From NCBI GenBank assembly GCA_023252095.1, contig JAHEXN010000235.1:1-5472 (forward strand): DNA of 5,472 nucleotides, read 5' to 3'. This DNA comes from Actinomycetes bacterium. Its GTDB lineage: Bacteria > Actinomycetota > Actinomycetes > Propionibacteriales > Nocardioidaceae. The notes below the pieces were generated by a model, which searched no databases, was not told where the DNA came from, and saw nothing but the letters and a program-made list of their open reading frames with translations. The position numbers and the translations under genes were made by a program. Numbering within the stretch: position 1 is the stretch's first letter; the number at the start of each line of letters is the position of its first letter. Of this stretch, positions 5,237-5,472 are shown piece after piece.

Positions 5237-5472
5237 ATGGCGATTGCCGCCGCTGATGTCAAGAAGCTCCGTGACGCCACGGGCGCCGGCATGATGGACG
5301 CCAAGAAGGCGCTCACCGAGGCCGACGGCGACTTCGAGAAGGCCGTCGAGATCCTCCGCATCACGGGAGCGGCCAAGGCCGCCAAGCGTGGCGCGGAGCG
5401 CGAGGCCTCCTCGGGTCTTGTCGCCTCGTCGGGCAACGCGATCGTCGAGCTCAACTCCGAGACCGACTTCGT
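5237..5472 (+). CDS. tsf: Elongation factor Ts, 5' part (3' end outside window)
   Basis: EF-Ts is the guanine nucleotide exchange factor that releases GDP from EF-Tu during translation elongation in the cytoplasm. About 78 codons are visible. Residues 1-50 contain the N-terminal UBA-like domain with the family signature KKLRDATGAGMMDAKKAL (9-26), which binds EF-Tu. The second signature, ELNSETDF, begins at residue 71 and is cut by the window edge. The usual cysteine of the MMDCKKAL signature is alanine here, a substitution also seen in other actinobacteria. The family is usually about 270 residues or longer, so most of the dimerisation core lies beyond the window. It follows rpsB in the same orientation with its own good ribosome site. 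Nothing in the visible part is broken. Confidence 0.97.
   Translation, partial: MAIAAADVKKLRDATGAGMMDAKKALTEADGDFEKAVEILRITGAAKAAKRGAEREASSGLVASSGNAIVELNSETDF

Noticed and set aside
4174..5454. A 426-codon open frame on the minus strand
   Set aside because: It is antisense to the whole of rpsB and most of the visible tsf. Its Gly/Leu/Arg-rich low-complexity translation mirrors the S2 codons and tail.
1..5472. Defence island, CRISPR array, insertion sequence, biosynthetic cluster or other undescribed multi-gene system
   Set aside because: Every substantial gene belongs to a known, conserved chromosomal family in an expected order, and no spaced repeat array, transposase or terminal inverted repeats were seen.

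Overview
The window is a conserved chromosomal region from a high-GC Gram-positive bacterium (Actinomycetota). The base composition is strongly GC-rich and third codon positions are almost all G or C. The gene order comM/yifB - dprA - xerC - (opposite strand) M23 peptidase - rpsB - tsf is an arrangement known from actinobacteria. The S2 and EF-Ts sequences read like those of the Propionibacteriales (Nocardioides/Aeromicrobium type), but that placement is impression-level inference because no alignment was run.

Layout. Bases 1-946 hold the 3' part of a YifB/ComM-type AAA+ ATPase; its N-terminal domain lies off the left edge. It overlaps dprA (943-2043) by four bases. xerC, a tyrosine recombinase with a complete catalytic set, follows after 12 bases (2056-2976). 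These three DNA-processing genes look like one transcription unit. xerC meets a convergent gene (2992-3900, minus strand) for a secreted M23/LytM-type protein with two tandem M23 domains; the first lacks both catalytic histidines and the second looks intact. Two short GC hairpins overlap the two facing stop codons and may separate the transcripts. Bases 3901-4251 have no gene. They carry a pair of 11-bp direct repeats, a likely promoter with TAGGAT at 4031-4036, and a roughly 209-nt rpsB leader with several potential hairpins. rpsB (4252-5196) and the start of tsf (5237 to the right edge) form the usual ribosomal S2 / EF-Ts operon.

How the genes fit together. ComM-like helicase, DprA and XerC all act on DNA strands during recombination (branch migration of integrating DNA, RecA loading on single-stranded DNA, dimer resolution). 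The M23 protein acts outside the membrane on, or in the control of, peptidoglycan. S2 and EF-Ts serve translation. No mobile element, CRISPR array, tRNA or rRNA was seen. No clearly new multi-gene system is present. The points most worth a second look are the degenerate-plus-intact M23 architecture and the structured rpsB leader, which includes an anti-Shine-Dalgarno-like hairpin and a possible pseudoknot touching the ribosome binding site.
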